Below are positions 26,202-35,480 of a stretch of 64,000 nucleotides of DNA, in pieces. Below the pieces are notes generated by a model that saw only the letters and a program-made list of their open reading frames with translations, was not told where the DNA came from and searched no databases. Each line of letters starts with the position of its first letter. Positions within the stretch are counted from its first letter, which is position 1. This stretch comes from an uncultured Bacteroidota bacterium (GTDB lineage Bacteria > Bacteroidota > Bacteroidia > Bacteroidales > P3): assembly GCA_902788805.1 (NCBI GenBank), contig CADALO010000012.1:124001-188000 (forward strand), in the 5' to 3' direction. The position numbers and the translations under genes are program-made.

Positions 26202-27012
26202 CTGCAAGATAAACATCGGTCTGCACGTAGTGCGGCGCCGCAGCGACGGATACCACGACCTGGAAACGGTGTTTGTCCCCGTGCCGCTGTGCGACGAGTT
26301 GGAAATCAATTCATCAGAGAACTTCAGCTTCTCGCAGACGGGCATAGCCATCGACTGCAACCCCGAGGACAACATCGTGGTCAAGGCCTACCGCCTGCTG
26401 CAACGCGAATGCGGCAACCGCCTGCCCGATGTGGAGATACGTCTGCGCAAGAACATACCCTTCGGAGCCGGACTGGGTGGCGGCAGCAGCGACGCTGCCT
26501 TCACCTTGAAGATGGTCGACGAGCTGTACAGCCTCGGGCTCGGCAGCGAGCGGCTGTGCGCCATCGCAGCCAAACTGGGTGCCGACTGTCCGTTCTTTAT
26601 CGACAACCAGCCCGCCTTTGCCACAGGCATCGGCAACTGCCTGACGCCGATGGATTTCAATCCCCTGTCGGGACACAAACTGCTGCTGGTCAAGCCCAAC
26701 GAGGCCGTAAGCACCGCCGAGGCATACGGAGGCATCACTCCGCGCGAGCGCCGAAGCGACATCGCTCCCTGCAATCTTACGGAAGCCGTCAGAAAGCCTG
26801 TCAGCGAATGGAGAGGGGTAATCGTCAACGACTTTGAGACAACCGTATTTGCAAAGCACCCCCGTCTGGCGGCAATAAAGCAGACGCTGTACGACGCCGG
26901 AGCACTCTATGCGGCAATGAGCGGCTCGGGCTCCACCATCTATGGCATCTTTGAGGCTGGCGCCAACGTCGATCTCAACCTTAACTACAACATCTACTCT
27001 TTCAACTTATAG
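26185..27012 (+). CDS. ispE: 4-diphosphocytidyl-2-C-methyl-D-erythritol kinase IspE
   Basis: GHMP kinase of the MEP isoprenoid pathway, 275 residues. The N-terminal CKINIGLHVVRRRSDGYHDL and the ATP-binding IPFGAGLGGGSSDAA (about 92-106) are diagnostic, and the C-terminal GSGSTIYGIF is also present. The ATG at 26185 lies within the last codons of phoH (17-base overlap), giving translational coupling. Confidence 0.94.
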   Translation: MIASPNCKINIGLHVVRRRSDGYHDLETVFVPVPLCDELEINSSENFSFSQTGIAIDCNPEDNIVVKAYRLLQRECGNRLPDVEIRLRKNIPFGAGLGGGSSDAAFTLKMVDELYSLGLGSERLCAIAAKLGADCPFFIDNQPAFATGIGNCLTPMDFNPLSGHKLLLVKPNEAVSTAEAYGGITPRERRSDIAPCNLTEAVRKPVSEWRGVIVNDFETTVFAKHPRLAAIKQTLYDAGALYAAMSGSGSTIYGIFEAGANVDLNLNYNIYSFNL

Positions 27013-27015
27013 CTT

Positions 27016-28242
27016 ATGAAACACAAGTACTTGACCCTTATTATTCTGACATCATTAGCCGCCACTGCCGCGGCACAGGCACCTTTCCAGCTTCCCAACC
27101 CAGGCTTTGAGCAGTGGGACGGCGGCTACGACTCGGAGCCCACACACTGGAACACCTTTGAAAGCTGCGACGGCTCGTACGCATCGCTGGCATCGTCGAA
27201 CCATCACTACCGACGCAGCGGACACCGTCCCGGCGGCAGCGGCAACTACTACCTGACCATCTACACCAAGTCCACCCTCGGCATCAAGGCCAACGGCAAT
27301 ATGACCACCGGCCGCGTCCACGCAGGCTCAATGACGGCATCGAGCAGCGACAACTACAACTATACGCAGCGCAGCAACAGCAACCACTGCCAGCCTTTTA
27401 CGGCCACGCCCGACTCGATGTACGTATGGGTGAGTTTCTATGCCGGCAGCAGCAGCTCGACGGCACAAATCGAGGCAATAATCCACGGCGACAACGACTT
27501 CAAAGCACCCAACGACTTCAGCAACACCTCGCTATTCAAAGGACGTGCAACGGCACAGACCACACGCACCACCTCGTCGGCATCGTCGATGAGCTGGCAG
27601 CAGCTGAAAGTGCCCTTCGTATACAGCGGCTCCTCGTCAGCCAATTATATGCTGATCAATATGACAACCAACAAAAATGCCGGTGCCGGCGACAAGAACG
27701 ACTCGCTGTCGATCGACGACATAGTGTTCATATACAGCGCCTGGCTCACCGACATCACCGTGGACGGCACGACGATTGAAGGCTTCGCCAAAGGGAAGTT
27801 CAAATACGCTGTCCACGTCGATGACCTTACTGCTTTCAGCGCTGACAACATCGGCTGCACCACCGAGGTCGGCGATGCATCGGTAGAGAAGACCGTTGCA
27901 ACAGTCGATGACACGACGGTACGCGTCACGCTCACCGTAACGGCCGAGGATGGCACAACGCAGAAAGTATACAACGTCACAGTCACCTCGGGTGCACCCA
28001 GCGATCCTCTCGCCATCCAGAATCCGGAAGCCGACATTCAGACATTAGTGTTCCCCAATCCGGCCAAAGACTATCTGACAGCAGCCTGCGACGGCTTGCT
28101 GGAGATAGTCGATATGCAGGGCCGCGTCGTGTTAAGCCGCCACTGCTGCGCAGGCGAGCAGATCGCCATCAGCCACCTACCCCGCGGCCTCTACACAGCA
28201 ATTCTCGACACCAACAAAAAGCACAAATTAGTCATCCACTAA
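27016..28242 (+). CDS. T9SS cargo protein with PCMD-like domain and C-terminal sorting domain
   Basis: A 408-residue secreted protein. It has a signal peptide (to about residue 20, AATAAAQ), a jelly-roll-like domain beginning LPNPGFEQWDGGYDSEPTHW as in PCMD-type glycan-binding proteins, a second beta domain (about 245-325, LTDITVDGTTIEGFAKGKFK), and a type IX sorting domain from about 345 (VFPNPAKDYL ... DMQGRVVLSR ... GLYTAILD). It starts three bases after ispE, which suggests read-through, although the function is unrelated. Likely surface-attached; ligand unknown. Confidence 0.78.
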   Translation: MKHKYLTLIILTSLAATAAAQAPFQLPNPGFEQWDGGYDSEPTHWNTFESCDGSYASLASSNHHYRRSGHRPGGSGNYYLTIYTKSTLGIKANGNMTTGRVHAGSMTASSSDNYNYTQRSNSNHCQPFTATPDSMYVWVSFYAGSSSSTAQIEAIIHGDNDFKAPNDFSNTSLFKGRATAQTTRTTSSASSMSWQQLKVPFVYSGSSSANYMLINMTTNKNAGAGDKNDSLSIDDIVFIYSAWLTDITVDGTTIEGFAKGKFKYAVHVDDLTAFSADNIGCTTEVGDASVEKTVATVDDTTVRVTLTVTAEDGTTQKVYNVTVTSGAPSDPLAIQNPEADIQTLVFPNPAKDYLTAACDGLLEIVDMQGRVVLSRHCCAGEQIAISHLPRGLYTAILDTNKKHKLVIH

Positions 28243-28303
28243 CCCTTTCAAACCCTTTTAACCTTTCAAACCCTTCAAACCCTTCAAACCCTTTTAAACC
28301 TTT
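28243..28303. repeat. AACCCTTT-type short tandem array
   Basis: Irregular repeats of AACCCTTT/CAAACCCTT fill the gap before the ROK kinase gene. The same repeat type occurs at 32750-32937 and, inverted, at 35254-35390. Confidence 0.8.
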
Positions 28304-28309
28304 ATCAAA

Positions 28310-29236
28310 ATGTATTCAATCGGAATTGACATTGGCGGCACCAACACCGATATGGGCCTGGTCCGCAACGACGGAACAATTATAGCACGCAGCACTATTC
28401 CCACTAATGCCTATACAGAGCTGCAGCCTTACATCCACGACATTATGGATTGCATCGCCAAGCTGATGAAAGACAACAATGTGGAGAAGATTGAAGGCAT
28501 CGGAATCGGTGCCCCCAACGGCAACTTCTACACCGGCTGCGTAGACAATGCGCCCAACCTGACAATCAAGGGCGTGCTCAACTTCGAGCAGGAGATGCAC
28601 AAGTATATGGATGTTCCCGTAGTGCTCAGCAACGACGCCAACGCCGCCGCCTACGGCGAGATGGTATACGGTGGTGCCAAAGACCTTGACAACTTCATTA
28701 TGTTCACCCTCGGGACCGGTGTCGGAAGCGGTATCGTCCTAGACGGCAAGCTTGTGCACGGCAGCACAGGTGGTGCCGGCGAACTCGGCCACTGCATTCT
28801 CGTTCCCAATGGCCGCCAGTGCAGCTGCGGCCGCAAGGGATGCCTCGAGACCTACACCTCGGCACGCGGCATAGTGCAGACCTACTGCGAGCAACTACGT
28901 GAGAACGGGAAACCGATTCCTGAGAATATCGACAGCAAGGCCATTGGCGACCTTGCCAACCAAGGCGACCCCATAGCCCTCAAGACTTGGGAGATTGTGG
29001 CCAATCAGCTGGGTCTGGCTATGGCCAACAGCGTCACCTTCTCAGCACCGCAGGCCATCTTCCTGATGGGTGGCCCCACCAAGGTCGGCGACCCGCTGCT
29101 CAAGCCCTTGCAGAAAGCCTTCGACAAGTACCTGCTCAACATCTTCGCAGGCAGCTGCCAAATACGTATGTCGCAGCTCAAGGCCAACGAGGTTGCCATC
29201 CTCGGCGCCGCAGCCCTTATAAAGATGAAAAAGTAA
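28310..29236 (+). CDS. ROK family sugar kinase (glucokinase-like)
   Basis: A cytosolic 308-residue ROK kinase, probably acting on glucose or a related hexose. The phosphate-1 motif IGIDIGGTNTDMG is at the N-terminus, the catalytic-region motif LSNDANAAAYGE is near residue 104, and the ROK zinc motif CSCGRKGCLE is near 173-182. The GH92 mannosidase gene follows after 12 bases, so the pair may serve use of host or microbial mannosyl glycans. Whether the kinase accepts mannose cannot be told from sequence. Confidence 0.9.
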   Translation: MYSIGIDIGGTNTDMGLVRNDGTIIARSTIPTNAYTELQPYIHDIMDCIAKLMKDNNVEKIEGIGIGAPNGNFYTGCVDNAPNLTIKGVLNFEQEMHKYMDVPVVLSNDANAAAYGEMVYGGAKDLDNFIMFTLGTGVGSGIVLDGKLVHGSTGGAGELGHCILVPNGRQCSCGRKGCLETYTSARGIVQTYCEQLRENGKPIPENIDSKAIGDLANQGDPIALKTWEIVANQLGLAMANSVTFSAPQAIFLMGGPTKVGDPLLKPLQKAFDKYLLNIFAGSCQIRMSQLKANEVAILGAAALIKMKK

Positions 29237-29248
29237 ACAACAAACATT

Positions 29249-32200
29249 ATGAAAAGACTCCTCTTTCCCCTTGTGGCAGCGGCGATGCTGATGGCCGGTT
29301 GCCAGCACACCCTGACCTCATACGTCAATCCCTTTGTCGGCACCGACGGCCACGGCCACACTTTCCCTGGGGCCATACTGCCCTTCGGTATGGTTCAAGT
29401 GAGCCCCGACACGCGTCTCGACGGCTGGGACGGCTGCAGCGGCTACCACTACAGCGACGACACCGTCTACGGCTTCAGCCACACCCACCTCAGCGGCACC
29501 GGCTGCAGCGATTACGGCGACTTGCTCATTATGCCCTTTACAGATGAAAACGGTGAAGCACCAGAGACTTTGGACTATGACTATTACAAGTCGTCGTTCA
29601 GCCACCGCAACGAGAAGGCAGAGCCAGGCTACTATCGCGTAGTCCTCGACCGCAACCGTGTTATGGCCGAACTCACCGTCCACGGCCGCAGTGCCCTGCA
29701 CCGCTACACCTTCCCCAACACCGGGTGTAAAGGCGTGGTCATCGACCTCAAGCACCGCGATGTAGTCATCAACTCGTGCATAGCCCTGGGCAAAAGCACT
29801 CCACAATATGATGGTGACCCGATCGCCACAATTATTCGTGGCCATCGCACCTCGGCAGCGTGGAATCCTGAACAGCACTTCAACTTTGCCATTGTCGCCG
29901 ACAGCCCTATTGAGAAAGTAGTGTTCTATAAAAACGGACATCCTGTGAAAAGCCCTGACTCCATCGAAGGTGAGGATTGCAAAGCACTGGTCTTCTTTCA
30001 AGAAAACGACAGGGAGGTGACCTTGTACGTCGGCACATCAGCGACCGACGACAATGCGGGAGCTATGAATAATTTGTTCGATGGAATGTATTTGGACAAA
30101 GACAAAGTCATCACATTCAATCAAGCAAAGAAAGATGCCCAAGCCACGTGGGAGAAAGCCCTAGGCCAGTTCGAGGTGGAAGGCGGCAGCCGCGAAGACC
30201 GCACCAACTTCTACACCGCCCTCTACCACTGTATGACGTCGCCCTACCTCTACAGCGACTCCGATGGGCGCTACCGTACAATGAAGGACTCGACAGGCAA
30301 CTACGACATTGACTTCACAGGGGTCGGCCGTGAGCAGTACACCGTCTTCTCGGTTTGGGACACCTACCGCGCCCTGCACCCGCTGCTCAACCTCACCGAC
30401 CCCAAGCGCAGCAAGGATTTTGTACTCACGATGCTCGACCACTACCGCCACAGCGGTGAACTGACAATGTGGGAGCTGGCCAGCCACGAGACACACTGTA
30501 TGATAGGCTATCACGCCGTGTCGGTCATCCTCGATGCCTACCGCACCGGTGTCCTTGACAGCCTTGACGATGATACCCTCTACGAACTTGTCGACGCAAT
30601 GGACGCCACAGCCACCTTGCCGATGCTGGGCCGCACCGAGTATGCCCGCGACGGCTTCCTCAGCAGCGAGTATGAGAACGAGTCGGTCAGCAAGACCCTC
30701 GAATACGCCTACGACGACTGGTGCATCAGCGAATTCTGCAGGCTTCTCGGCGAAAAGGGGCTGGGGAGCGAGATACTGAGCGATATGGAGAAAGAATACA
30801 ACGTCCGCTGCCAGTCGTGGAAGAACCTGATGGACGACAGGTGCTTTATGCATCCGCGACGTAACGGTGGTTTCATAACCCCCTTCGACCCCACCGAGGT
30901 CAACAACCACTTCACCGAAGCCAACTGCTGGCAGTATTCAACCTACGTGCCACACGATGTCAACGAATGGATTCGTATGTTCGGCAGCAACAAGTGCGCC
31001 GAGCAGTTCCTCGACAGCCTCTTCTACGGCAGTTCCGTGATGACAGGGCGCGAGCAGAGCGACATTACTGGCGTTATAGGCCAGTATGCCCACGGCAACG
31101 AGCCCTCCCACCACGCCGCCTACCTTTACGCCTACCTTGGCCGTCAATGGAAGACCGCCGAGTTGGTGCGTCGCATCTGCACGGAACTCTACCACGACAG
31201 CCCCGACGGACTCTGCGGCAACGAGGACTGCGGCCAGATGAGCGCCTGGTATGTGCTGAGCGCAATGGGCTTCTATCCCGTCTGCCCCGGCAGCGGCCAG
31301 TATGTTATCGGCTCGCCCCTTTTCGACAAGGTGACAATCCACCTGCAGAACGGCAAAGACATCGTCATCAACGCTAAAGGACAAGGCCGCGACAACTGCT
31401 ACGTCCACTCGCTGCGCCTAAACGGTGCACCCTACGACAAGGCATTCATCACCATCGAACAGCTGCGCGACGGCTGCACCCTCGACTTCGAGATGAGCTC
31501 GAAGCCCGACAAAGAGTGGGCCAACGGCAACGATGCGCGTCCCCACAGCAGAGACATTGAAGATAAAAACATCATAACCTCTGCCCCCTACTTCAGCGAC
31601 TGGCAGCAGAGTTTCGACGGTGAGGTCGAGGTGAAGATTCACCCTGCTCATTGGAACATCGTCAATGAACTTGACAGCATCTTCTACACCATCGACGGAA
31701 CAACGCCAACACGCTTCTCGACACTTTACGACAAGCCATTCACCGTCAGCAGCGACGCCACGGTCAAAGCCGTCACATACAACCCCGAAAGCGGCTACAG
31801 CGCCGTCGTGACACACCGCAGGACCCGCACCCAAAGCGACCTCAAGCTCACCTACATCACCAAGCCCGCTCCACAGTACTACGAGAACGGCGAGACAGGC
31901 CTCATCGACCGCCTGCACGGCACCGAGAACTACCGCATCGGTGGCTGGCAGGGATGGCAGGGCAACTGCGAGGTCGTAGTCGACCTGCTCGAGCCGCGCA
32001 CAGTCAGCAGCGTAGCCACCGAATGCCTCGAGAATATGAAATCGTGGGTATTCTTCCCCACACGCGTTGAGGTGGAAGTCTCCGACGACGGCACCAACTA
32101 CCGACCCTTCGGCTCGGTCGACAACCGCGACTTCCCAGCCACCCTCGAACGCCAAGAGCTCAGCGTCGTACACAACTTCATCGTCAACGGCACCCCCACC

Positions 32201-32311
32201 CTTGCGCGCTACGTCCGCATCAAGGCCCTCAACTACGGCAAGCTACCCAAGTGGCACATCAGCGCCGGCGAGCAAGCCTGGCTCTTCGTCGACGAAATCG
32301 AAGTCCATTGA
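29249..32311 (+). CDS. GH92 family alpha-mannosidase lipoprotein
   Basis: A 1020-residue lipoprotein (LMAGCQHT, Cys near 18) of glycoside hydrolase family 92, calcium-dependent exo-alpha-mannosidases. Family blocks visible are YVNPFVGTDGHGHTFPGA, PFGMVQVSPDT, GFSHTHLSGTGCSDYGD, the central VFSVWDTYRALHPL, and GNEDCGQMSAWYVLSAMGFYPVCPG. After the catalytic region (to about 745) come a chitobiase-C-like segment (YTIDGTTPTRFSTLYDKPF) and a C-terminal F5/8-type carbohydrate-binding module (WQGWQGNCEVVVDL). Probably at the outer membrane or in the periplasm, trimming mannose from N-glycans or mannans. Confidence 0.95.
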   Translation: MKRLLFPLVAAAMLMAGCQHTLTSYVNPFVGTDGHGHTFPGAILPFGMVQVSPDTRLDGWDGCSGYHYSDDTVYGFSHTHLSGTGCSDYGDLLIMPFTDENGEAPETLDYDYYKSSFSHRNEKAEPGYYRVVLDRNRVMAELTVHGRSALHRYTFPNTGCKGVVIDLKHRDVVINSCIALGKSTPQYDGDPIATIIRGHRTSAAWNPEQHFNFAIVADSPIEKVVFYKNGHPVKSPDSIEGEDCKALVFFQENDREVTLYVGTSATDDNAGAMNNLFDGMYLDKDKVITFNQAKKDAQATWEKALGQFEVEGGSREDRTNFYTALYHCMTSPYLYSDSDGRYRTMKDSTGNYDIDFTGVGREQYTVFSVWDTYRALHPLLNLTDPKRSKDFVLTMLDHYRHSGELTMWELASHETHCMIGYHAVSVILDAYRTGVLDSLDDDTLYELVDAMDATATLPMLGRTEYARDGFLSSEYENESVSKTLEYAYDDWCISEFCRLLGEKGLGSEILSDMEKEYNVRCQSWKNLMDDRCFMHPRRNGGFITPFDPTEVNNHFTEANCWQYSTYVPHDVNEWIRMFGSNKCAEQFLDSLFYGSSVMTGREQSDITGVIGQYAHGNEPSHHAAYLYAYLGRQWKTAELVRRICTELYHDSPDGLCGNEDCGQMSAWYVLSAMGFYPVCPGSGQYVIGSPLFDKVTIHLQNGKDIVINAKGQGRDNCYVHSLRLNGAPYDKAFITIEQLRDGCTLDFEMSSKPDKEWANGNDARPHSRDIEDKNIITSAPYFSDWQQSFDGEVEVKIHPAHWNIVNELDSIFYTIDGTTPTRFSTLYDKPFTVSSDATVKAVTYNPESGYSAVVTHRRTRTQSDLKLTYITKPAPQYYENGETGLIDRLHGTENYRIGGWQGWQGNCEVVVDLLEPRTVSSVATECLENMKSWVFFPTRVEVEVSDDGTNYRPFGSVDNRDFPATLERQELSVVHNFIVNGTPTLARYVRIKALNYGKLPKWHISAGEQAWLFVDEIEVH

Positions 32312-32339
32312 TTCCCCCGTAAGGGCATACACTCCGTAC

Positions 32340-32361
32340 GGGCGTACCCCCGTGTACGCCC
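32340..32361. other. Short GC-rich inverted repeat after the GH92 gene
   Basis: GGGCGTAC and GTACGCCC flank a 6-base loop 29 bases after the GH92 stop. No T-run follows on the plus strand, so a terminator function is doubtful. Confidence 0.4.
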
Positions 32362-32407
32362 CCCAAAAAACATAATCCATATGGGCACGCCCACAAAACA
32401 GACAGAT

Positions 32408-32662
32408 ATGACACGCAAACTCATCCCCTTAGCCCTGCTGCTACTCCTCACCTCGTGCAGCACCAAGCCCTGCCGTTGCTACCTGCTCACGCGGTGGGGC
32501 AGCGTGCCCGTCACCGAGACCTACATCGACCGCGACACCCCCTGCAGCGAACTTGGCTACAGCCGCCTCAACCCCGACGACAGCAGCTTCCGTTACTGCA
32601 CCGACATCGATGCCCCCCTCTTAGACACAATGGACATCGTCCGAATGTTCTGGGGAGAATAG
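32408..32662 (+). CDS. Small lipoprotein, paralogue of the protein at 32952
   Basis: An 84-residue lipoprotein: a basic start, LIPLALLLLLTSC as signal with lipobox, then STKPCRCYLLTRWG. The mature protein has four further cysteines. Its pattern SCxTKxCxCY ... CSxLxY is shared with the protein encoded at 32952-33212, so the two are paralogues. The start at 32408 is preferred because a longer frame from 32381 adds a hydrophilic stretch before the signal. No family recognised. Confidence 0.68.
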   Translation: MTRKLIPLALLLLLTSCSTKPCRCYLLTRWGSVPVTETYIDRDTPCSELGYSRLNPDDSSFRYCTDIDAPLLDTMDIVRMFWGE

Positions 32663-32664
32663 AA

Positions 32665-32945
32665 CGGAAAGCGGAAAACGGAAAGCGGAGAACGGAGAAC
32701 GGAAAAATTAAGAATTAAAAGGGCATACGCCCCCGCGGGAAAGCGGAAACCATTAAAACCCTTATAACCATTAAAACCCTTATAACCCTTCAACATATCA
32801 ACATATCAACGTATCAACGTATCAACAAATCAACATATCAACATCCAACCCTCAAACCCTTTCAAACCTTATAACCCTTTAAACCCTTTAAACCTTTAAA
32901 ACCTTTAAAACCTTTAAAACCTTTAAAACCCTTCAACAAATCAAC
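32665..32945 (+). repeat. Composite repeat block, left arm of an inverted pair
   Basis: In order: GGAAAGCGGA-type repeats; AAAAATTAAGAATTAAAAGGG; CATACGCCCCCGCGGG; an AACCCTTATAACC array; a CAACATATCAACGTAT array; and further CCTTTAAAA repeats. The segment 32700-32762 and the segment around 32836-32866 reappear, in the same order but inverted, in 35330-35460. Between the two arms lie a small lipoprotein gene and the LRR gene. Confidence 0.85.
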
Positions 32946-32951
32946 ATCCCA

Positions 32952-33212
32952 ATGAAAAAACTTCTTCTTATACCAGCAGCATTGATGATTATAGCCCTTG
33001 CCTCTTGCGACACCAAGACCTGCAAGTGCTACATCTACAACGGAGCCAACACTCCCTATATGGAATACGAGTACATAGCCGAGGGCAACTCCTGCTCCAC
33101 GCTCGACTACAACCGCGGCACCCAGTACCGCCAGTGCATCGAGTACAACGAACCCGACATCGACCCCGGCGACATCGGCCAGGAGTATAAAGGAGTGAAG
33201 AGTGAGGAGTGA
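32952..33212 (+). CDS. Small lipoprotein with repeat-encoded C-terminus
   Basis: An 86-residue lipoprotein, signal MKKLLLIPAALMIIALASC, mature part DTKTCKCYIYNG with several cysteines, paralogous to the protein at 32408-32662. The last residues (about 79-86, YKGVKSEE) are encoded by the beginning of the GAGTGAAGAGTGAGG repeat array, suggesting that the array has replaced or extended the original end of the gene. Function unknown. Confidence 0.65.
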   Translation: MKKLLLIPAALMIIALASCDTKTCKCYIYNGANTPYMEYEYIAEGNSCSTLDYNRGTQYRQCIEYNEPDIDPGDIGQEYKGVKSEE

Positions 33213-33550
33213 GGAGTGAAAGGGGAGTGAGATGGAAGTGAGTGAGAAGTGAGAGGGGAGTGAAAGAGGAGTGAAAGGGGAGTGAAAGGGAAGTGAAAGG
33301 GAAGTGAGAGAGGAGTGAGAGAGGAGTGAAAGGGGAGTGAAAGGGAAGTGAAAGGGACAAATGTACCAGCTCGGATAGTATTGTCCCTCTCACTCCTCCA
33401 TCACTCCCCTCTCACTCCCCCATCACTCCTCTCTCACTCCCCTAAAAAATCCCTTAACTCCGCCATCACTCCCCTCTCACTCCTCTCTCACTCCCCTAAA
33501 AAATCCCTTAACTCCTCTCTCACTCCCCTTTCACTCCCCTTTCACTCCCA
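33190..33550. repeat. Large imperfect palindrome of GGAGTGAAAG / CTTTCACTCC repeats
   Basis: From 33190 to 33353 the plus strand is an array of GGAGTGAAAG-type units. GGGACAA (33354-33360), a 20-base loop, then TTGTCCC (33381-33387) form the centre; from there to 33550 the strand carries the complementary CACTCC units. CACTCCCCTAAAAAATCCC occurs twice in the right arm. The element fills the 342 bases between two convergent genes, so it may also end transcription; no gene is present in it. Confidence 0.88.
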
Positions 33551-33554
33551 AAAA

Positions 33555-35246
33555 TCACCTCCTCACCGCCACTTTCTGCGTCTTGTGGTTGCCCACCTTG
33601 ACCAGGTAGATGCCGAAGGGCAATGACGGAGTCTGTATCCTGTATATCGAATCACGTATCAAAGCATTACACAGCTGCCTTCCCATAATGTCGTACACCC
33701 ATACCTGCTCGCCTTGGGCGCCATCCACCACAATGCCGCCGTTAGAGGCGTAAACCTTCACCTCGGGCAGCGGCTCGGCCTCCTGCACTCCAACCGTCGA
33801 CTCGAATATCGCCTTGCGATACACATATCCCTGGCCGTTGTAGGCAATCTGGCGCGGGTTGTCGGTATTGTTGTCGTCCCATTTCACAAACCGGTATCCC
33901 TCCTCAGGTGTCGCCTCAATGGTGGCGGTGTTGTCGTCGCAGGAGGGCTGCTTCGTGGCCACAGCACTGCCCCAATGGATATTGTTGGACGTGACAACCA
34001 CATAGTAGCTCGTCTCCCTGAAGTTTTCAAACCGTCCCCACTGGGCGTCCTGGCTGTACAGGCTTGCCTTGTTGCACGGCACATAGACATCTATCTGCGT
34101 GTCTATGCTGTCGAACGCCCTGTCCGACGTATTGGGCACCGTCGGATTCATACAGACAATGGTGGACACGTTGTCACATCCCGCATAGGCTCTGTAACCA
34201 ATATAATTGACCCCAACAGGCAGAACGATTTCACGAAGGCTTTTACAATCACAGAATGCCCCATAATTAATCTCCCGCACACACTCAGGCAACACAACCT
34301 CTTTCAGGCTTGTGCATCCCTCAAACATCGACATCCCTATTCGTTCAATCCCGTTTCCTACAACGGCTCTTTCGAGCGACGTGCAGCCAAGGAAGGCGTC
34401 ACTACCGACTTTTGTTATATTGTCGGGAATAACAATCTCCTGTAGCGAAGTGCAACTCTTGCAGAAACCAAGGGGAAGTTCAGTCATCGTGCTACTAAGC
34501 GTCAGCTGTCTCAAGTTCGGGCACTCTTCAAATATGTAAGCCTCCAGATCGGTTTGGTTGCCTGGTTCAAAGTACACACTCTCAAGGTTGTTGCAGCATC
34601 CAAAGGCACTGGAGCCGACTTTGGTTAGCACACTGTCTATCCTTACCGTTCTGATATTGAAACAATAGGCAAAAGCAAACTCTCCTATCGAAGTCACCGT
34701 CGATGGTATAGTGGCGTCGGTGGCGTCTCTCTCGCAGCATACAATCTTAGTCTTCAGGCTGTCCGAGTAATAGTACTGCCCTTCTTTATAAGCATTCAGA
34801 TTCATCGCACCCCAGGGAGCGCCCTGAAGCGAACCGTTGTATTCCACATTGGGAATAAACAGGAAGGCATTGGGCCCTATGCTGTCCACGCTCGACGGAA
34901 CGACAAAACTGCCCAACCCGAAGCATCGACAGAACGCTTCCTCGCCAATGGTCTTTACCGACGACGGTATTGACACCGAAAACAGCCTGTTGCCACCCCT
35001 AAAAGCGCCGGCGCCGATAGCGATAACACTGAAATTGATACCTCCGTTGCTGACGTGAGCAGGAATGACCAGGCTGATTGGCTCTATGCTGTCGCGCGAA
35101 TAGTCCCAGCCAACAATCGCCACTCCGCCCTGCACAATGTCGCAATACAGCGTGTGCCCCGACGGTGACACCACGTCAAAATCCCTTGCCGTCAGCGTAG
35201 ACGCCGCCAACAGCGTTGTAATTAATAGTAAAAATGTTCTTCTCAT
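33555..35246 (-). CDS. BspA-type leucine-rich-repeat surface protein, T9SS cargo
   Basis: A 563-residue secreted protein: signal peptide (to about residue 20), LRR_5/BspA-like repeats over about 60-370 (units such as VSIPSSVKTIGEEAFCRC and IVIPDNITKVGSDAFLGC), one InlB B-repeat-like module (about 425-475, EATPEEGYRFVKWDD), and a type IX sorting domain (from about 485, VYDIMGRQLCN ... LPFGIYLVKVG). BspA-type repeats are used for adhesion or host interaction. The gene lies between two inverted copies of a composite repeat. Confidence 0.86.
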   Translation of the reverse strand: MRRTFLLLITTLLAASTLTARDFDVVSPSGHTLYCDIVQGGVAIVGWDYSRDSIEPISLVIPAHVSNGGINFSVIAIGAGAFRGGNRLFSVSIPSSVKTIGEEAFCRCFGLGSFVVPSSVDSIGPNAFLFIPNVEYNGSLQGAPWGAMNLNAYKEGQYYYSDSLKTKIVCCERDATDATIPSTVTSIGEFAFAYCFNIRTVRIDSVLTKVGSSAFGCCNNLESVYFEPGNQTDLEAYIFEECPNLRQLTLSSTMTELPLGFCKSCTSLQEIVIPDNITKVGSDAFLGCTSLERAVVGNGIERIGMSMFEGCTSLKEVVLPECVREINYGAFCDCKSLREIVLPVGVNYIGYRAYAGCDNVSTIVCMNPTVPNTSDRAFDSIDTQIDVYVPCNKASLYSQDAQWGRFENFRETSYYVVVTSNNIHWGSAVATKQPSCDDNTATIEATPEEGYRFVKWDDNNTDNPRQIAYNGQGYVYRKAIFESTVGVQEAEPLPEVKVYASNGGIVVDGAQGEQVWVYDIMGRQLCNALIRDSIYRIQTPSLPFGIYLVKVGNHKTQKVAVRR

Positions 35247-35253
35247 CTTGTAA

Positions 35254-35480
35254 AGGTTTAAAGGGTTTTAAAAGTCAAAAAGGTTAAAAGGGTTATAAAG
35301 GGTTAAAGGGTTATAAAGGGTTGAAGGGTTTGAAAGGTTTGAAAGGGTTTGAGGGTTGGATGTTGATATGTTGAAGGGTTTTAAGGGTTTTAATGGTTTC
35401 CGCTTTCCCGCGGGGGCGTATGCCCTTTTAATTCTTAATTTTTAATTCTTAATTTTTCCGTTCTCCGCTCTCCGTTCTCC
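35254..35480 (-). repeat. Composite repeat block, right arm of the inverted pair
   Basis: Inverted relative of 32665-32945: AAAGGGTT array, TTGATATGTTGAAGGG, TTAATGGTTTCCGCTTTCCC, GCGGGGGCGTATGCCC, TTAATTCTTAATTTTT twice, and CCGTTCTCCG repeats. It fills the gap between the LRR gene and the frameshifted cargo paralogue. Confidence 0.85.

Noticed and set aside
33190..33550. Possible CRISPR array
   Set aside because: The units are 10-11 bases with no spacers, and no cas genes are present; it is a simple tandem and inverted repeat.
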